Origin: Thermodesulfobacteriota bacterium
GTDB taxonomy: Bacteria > Desulfobacterota > UBA8473
Assembly (NCBI GenBank): GCA_040757775.1
Contig: JBFLWQ010000011.1
Span: 1-64,000, forward strand
DNA length: 64,000 nucleotides
Direction of reading: 5' to 3'
Positions 63,462-64,000 of the stretch are shown one piece after another. Under the pieces are notes generated by a model. It was not told the origin of the DNA, did not search any database, and saw nothing but the letters and a program-made list of their open reading frames with translations. The position numbers were made by a program, and so were the translations under genes. Position 1 is the first letter of the stretch. Each line of letters opens with the position of its first letter.

Positions 63462-64000
63462 CTCTAGATACCTCTTAGCTGCATTCTGGGTTTCCCCGGA
63501 CGGAGAAGTCTTAACCACTTCTTCAAATTCCACTATTGCCTCAGCTTTCCTATCCAGTTTAAGGTAAGCCAATCCCAACTGGTAGTGGGCATCAACAAAT
63601 TTGGGATCTAACTTTATAACCAGTTTCAATTCGTCTATAGCTTCTTTTACCTTATTAACACTAAAATAGCTGATCCCAAGGTTATAATGGGCCAAAACAA
63701 AATCAGGGCTCAGCTTCAGTGCATTTTTATAATTGTCAATTGCTTTTCCTATATCTCCCTGCTTGTAATAAGCCCAGCCTATATTACAGTAAGCCCGTTC
63801 AGGAGTACTGTACAGATCATTACTGAGGGCTTCTTTAAACTCAAAAATGGCATCATCCCACTGTCTTAAATCCATATACACTGTACCCAGATTGTTATGT
63901 GCTTCAGAAAATTTTAGATCTAAAGTCAATGCTTTTTTAAAATTATCGATGGCTTTATTATGTTCTTTCTTCTTGAAATATATTAAGCCGATAATGTTGT
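63450..64000 (-). CDS. TPR-repeat protein, 5' end beyond the window
   Basis: At least 183 residues of tandem tetratricopeptide repeats (AIDNYKNALKLSPDFVLAHY; AIDELKLVIKLDPKFVDAHY). The frame stays open to the right edge with more TPR sequence (IYFKKKEHNKAIDNFKKALT), so the TTG at 63929 is not the start. Function unknown. Confidence 0.85.
   Translation of the reverse strand, partial: NIIGLIYFKKKEHNKAIDNFKKALTLDLKFSEAHNNLGTVYMDLRQWDDAIFEFKEALSNDLYSTPERAYCNIGWAYYKQGDIGKAIDNYKNALKLSPDFVLAHYNLGISYFSVNKVKEAIDELKLVIKLDPKFVDAHYQLGLAYLKLDRKAEAIVEFEEVVKTSPSGETQNAAKRYLELLK

Overview
The window looks like a chromosomal segment of a Gram-negative, probably anaerobic bacterium of the Desulfobacterota (former Deltaproteobacteria) type. 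The evidence is an LPS/Kdo block (kdsA, kdsC, lptC, lptA, lptB) joined to rpoN-hpf-ptsN-rapZ, several lipoproteins and an outer-membrane beta-barrel, a methylmalonyl-CoA-mutase-family subunit, a branched-chain-amino-acid-type (Liv) ABC transporter with an embedded acyl-CoA ligase, and a homologue of the methanogen protein EhaR. The lineage is inferred from gene content only. I see no rRNA, tRNA, CRISPR array or intact insertion sequence.

Layout. 1-4.6 kb: TauE/SafE exporter, then two tandem MoeA genes, the second with a periplasmic-binding-protein-like tail. 4.7-8.8 kb (minus): LolD-like ATPase, LolC/E-like permease, LolA-like protein and a beta-barrel. 8.9-15.3 kb (minus): an arsenic/thiol-redox cluster starting with ArsR, followed by two paralogous Fe-S proteins, three thioredoxin-fold proteins, a CcdA-like protein, an ArsP-type permease and ACR3. 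15.7-20.2 kb (plus): radical SAM/SPASM protein, FemAB/CelD-like acetyltransferase, MshA-like glycosyltransferase and PIG-L deacetylase. 20.2-32.0 kb (minus): pyrD, pyrK, rimI, PTS EIIA, rapZ, ptsN, hpf, rpoN, lptB, lptA, lptC, kdsC, kdsA, pyrG and a small Rho-N-like protein. 32.3-35.3 kb (minus): a LivK-type binding protein and a divergent acyl-CoA mutase large subunit.

35.4-43.9 kb is an accessory island. It holds a lipoprotein caspase with an EF-hand-like loop, a frameshifted lipoprotein pseudogene, an XRE regulator with an apparent operator, a small lipoprotein and a TPR-CHAT protease that is also a predicted lipoprotein. Part of it is flanked by direct repeats containing a duplicated 3' end of an adenosine-specific kinase gene. 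I consider this the best candidate for an undescribed system: clan CD proteases placed on the cell envelope. 44.1-52.4 kb: DUF1285, DUF1015, TrmN6, DciA, a DUF4292 lipoprotein, a TPR lipoprotein, a formyltransferase and an EhaR-like protein. 52.8-60.4 kb: livG-livF-acyl-CoA ligase-livH-livM-LEA2-livK, closed by a strong terminator. 60.7-64 kb: PfkB kinase, uvrC and a partial TPR gene running off the right edge.

The intergenic DNA is unusually rich in short repeats: a gene-leader repeat that sits in the same orientation upstream of at least four genes, perfect palindromes centred on CTTAAG whose arms differ but stay complementary, composite hairpin elements and a MITE-like element. Several of these extend into reading frames and create false N-terminal extensions, so start codons were chosen by ribosome-binding site.
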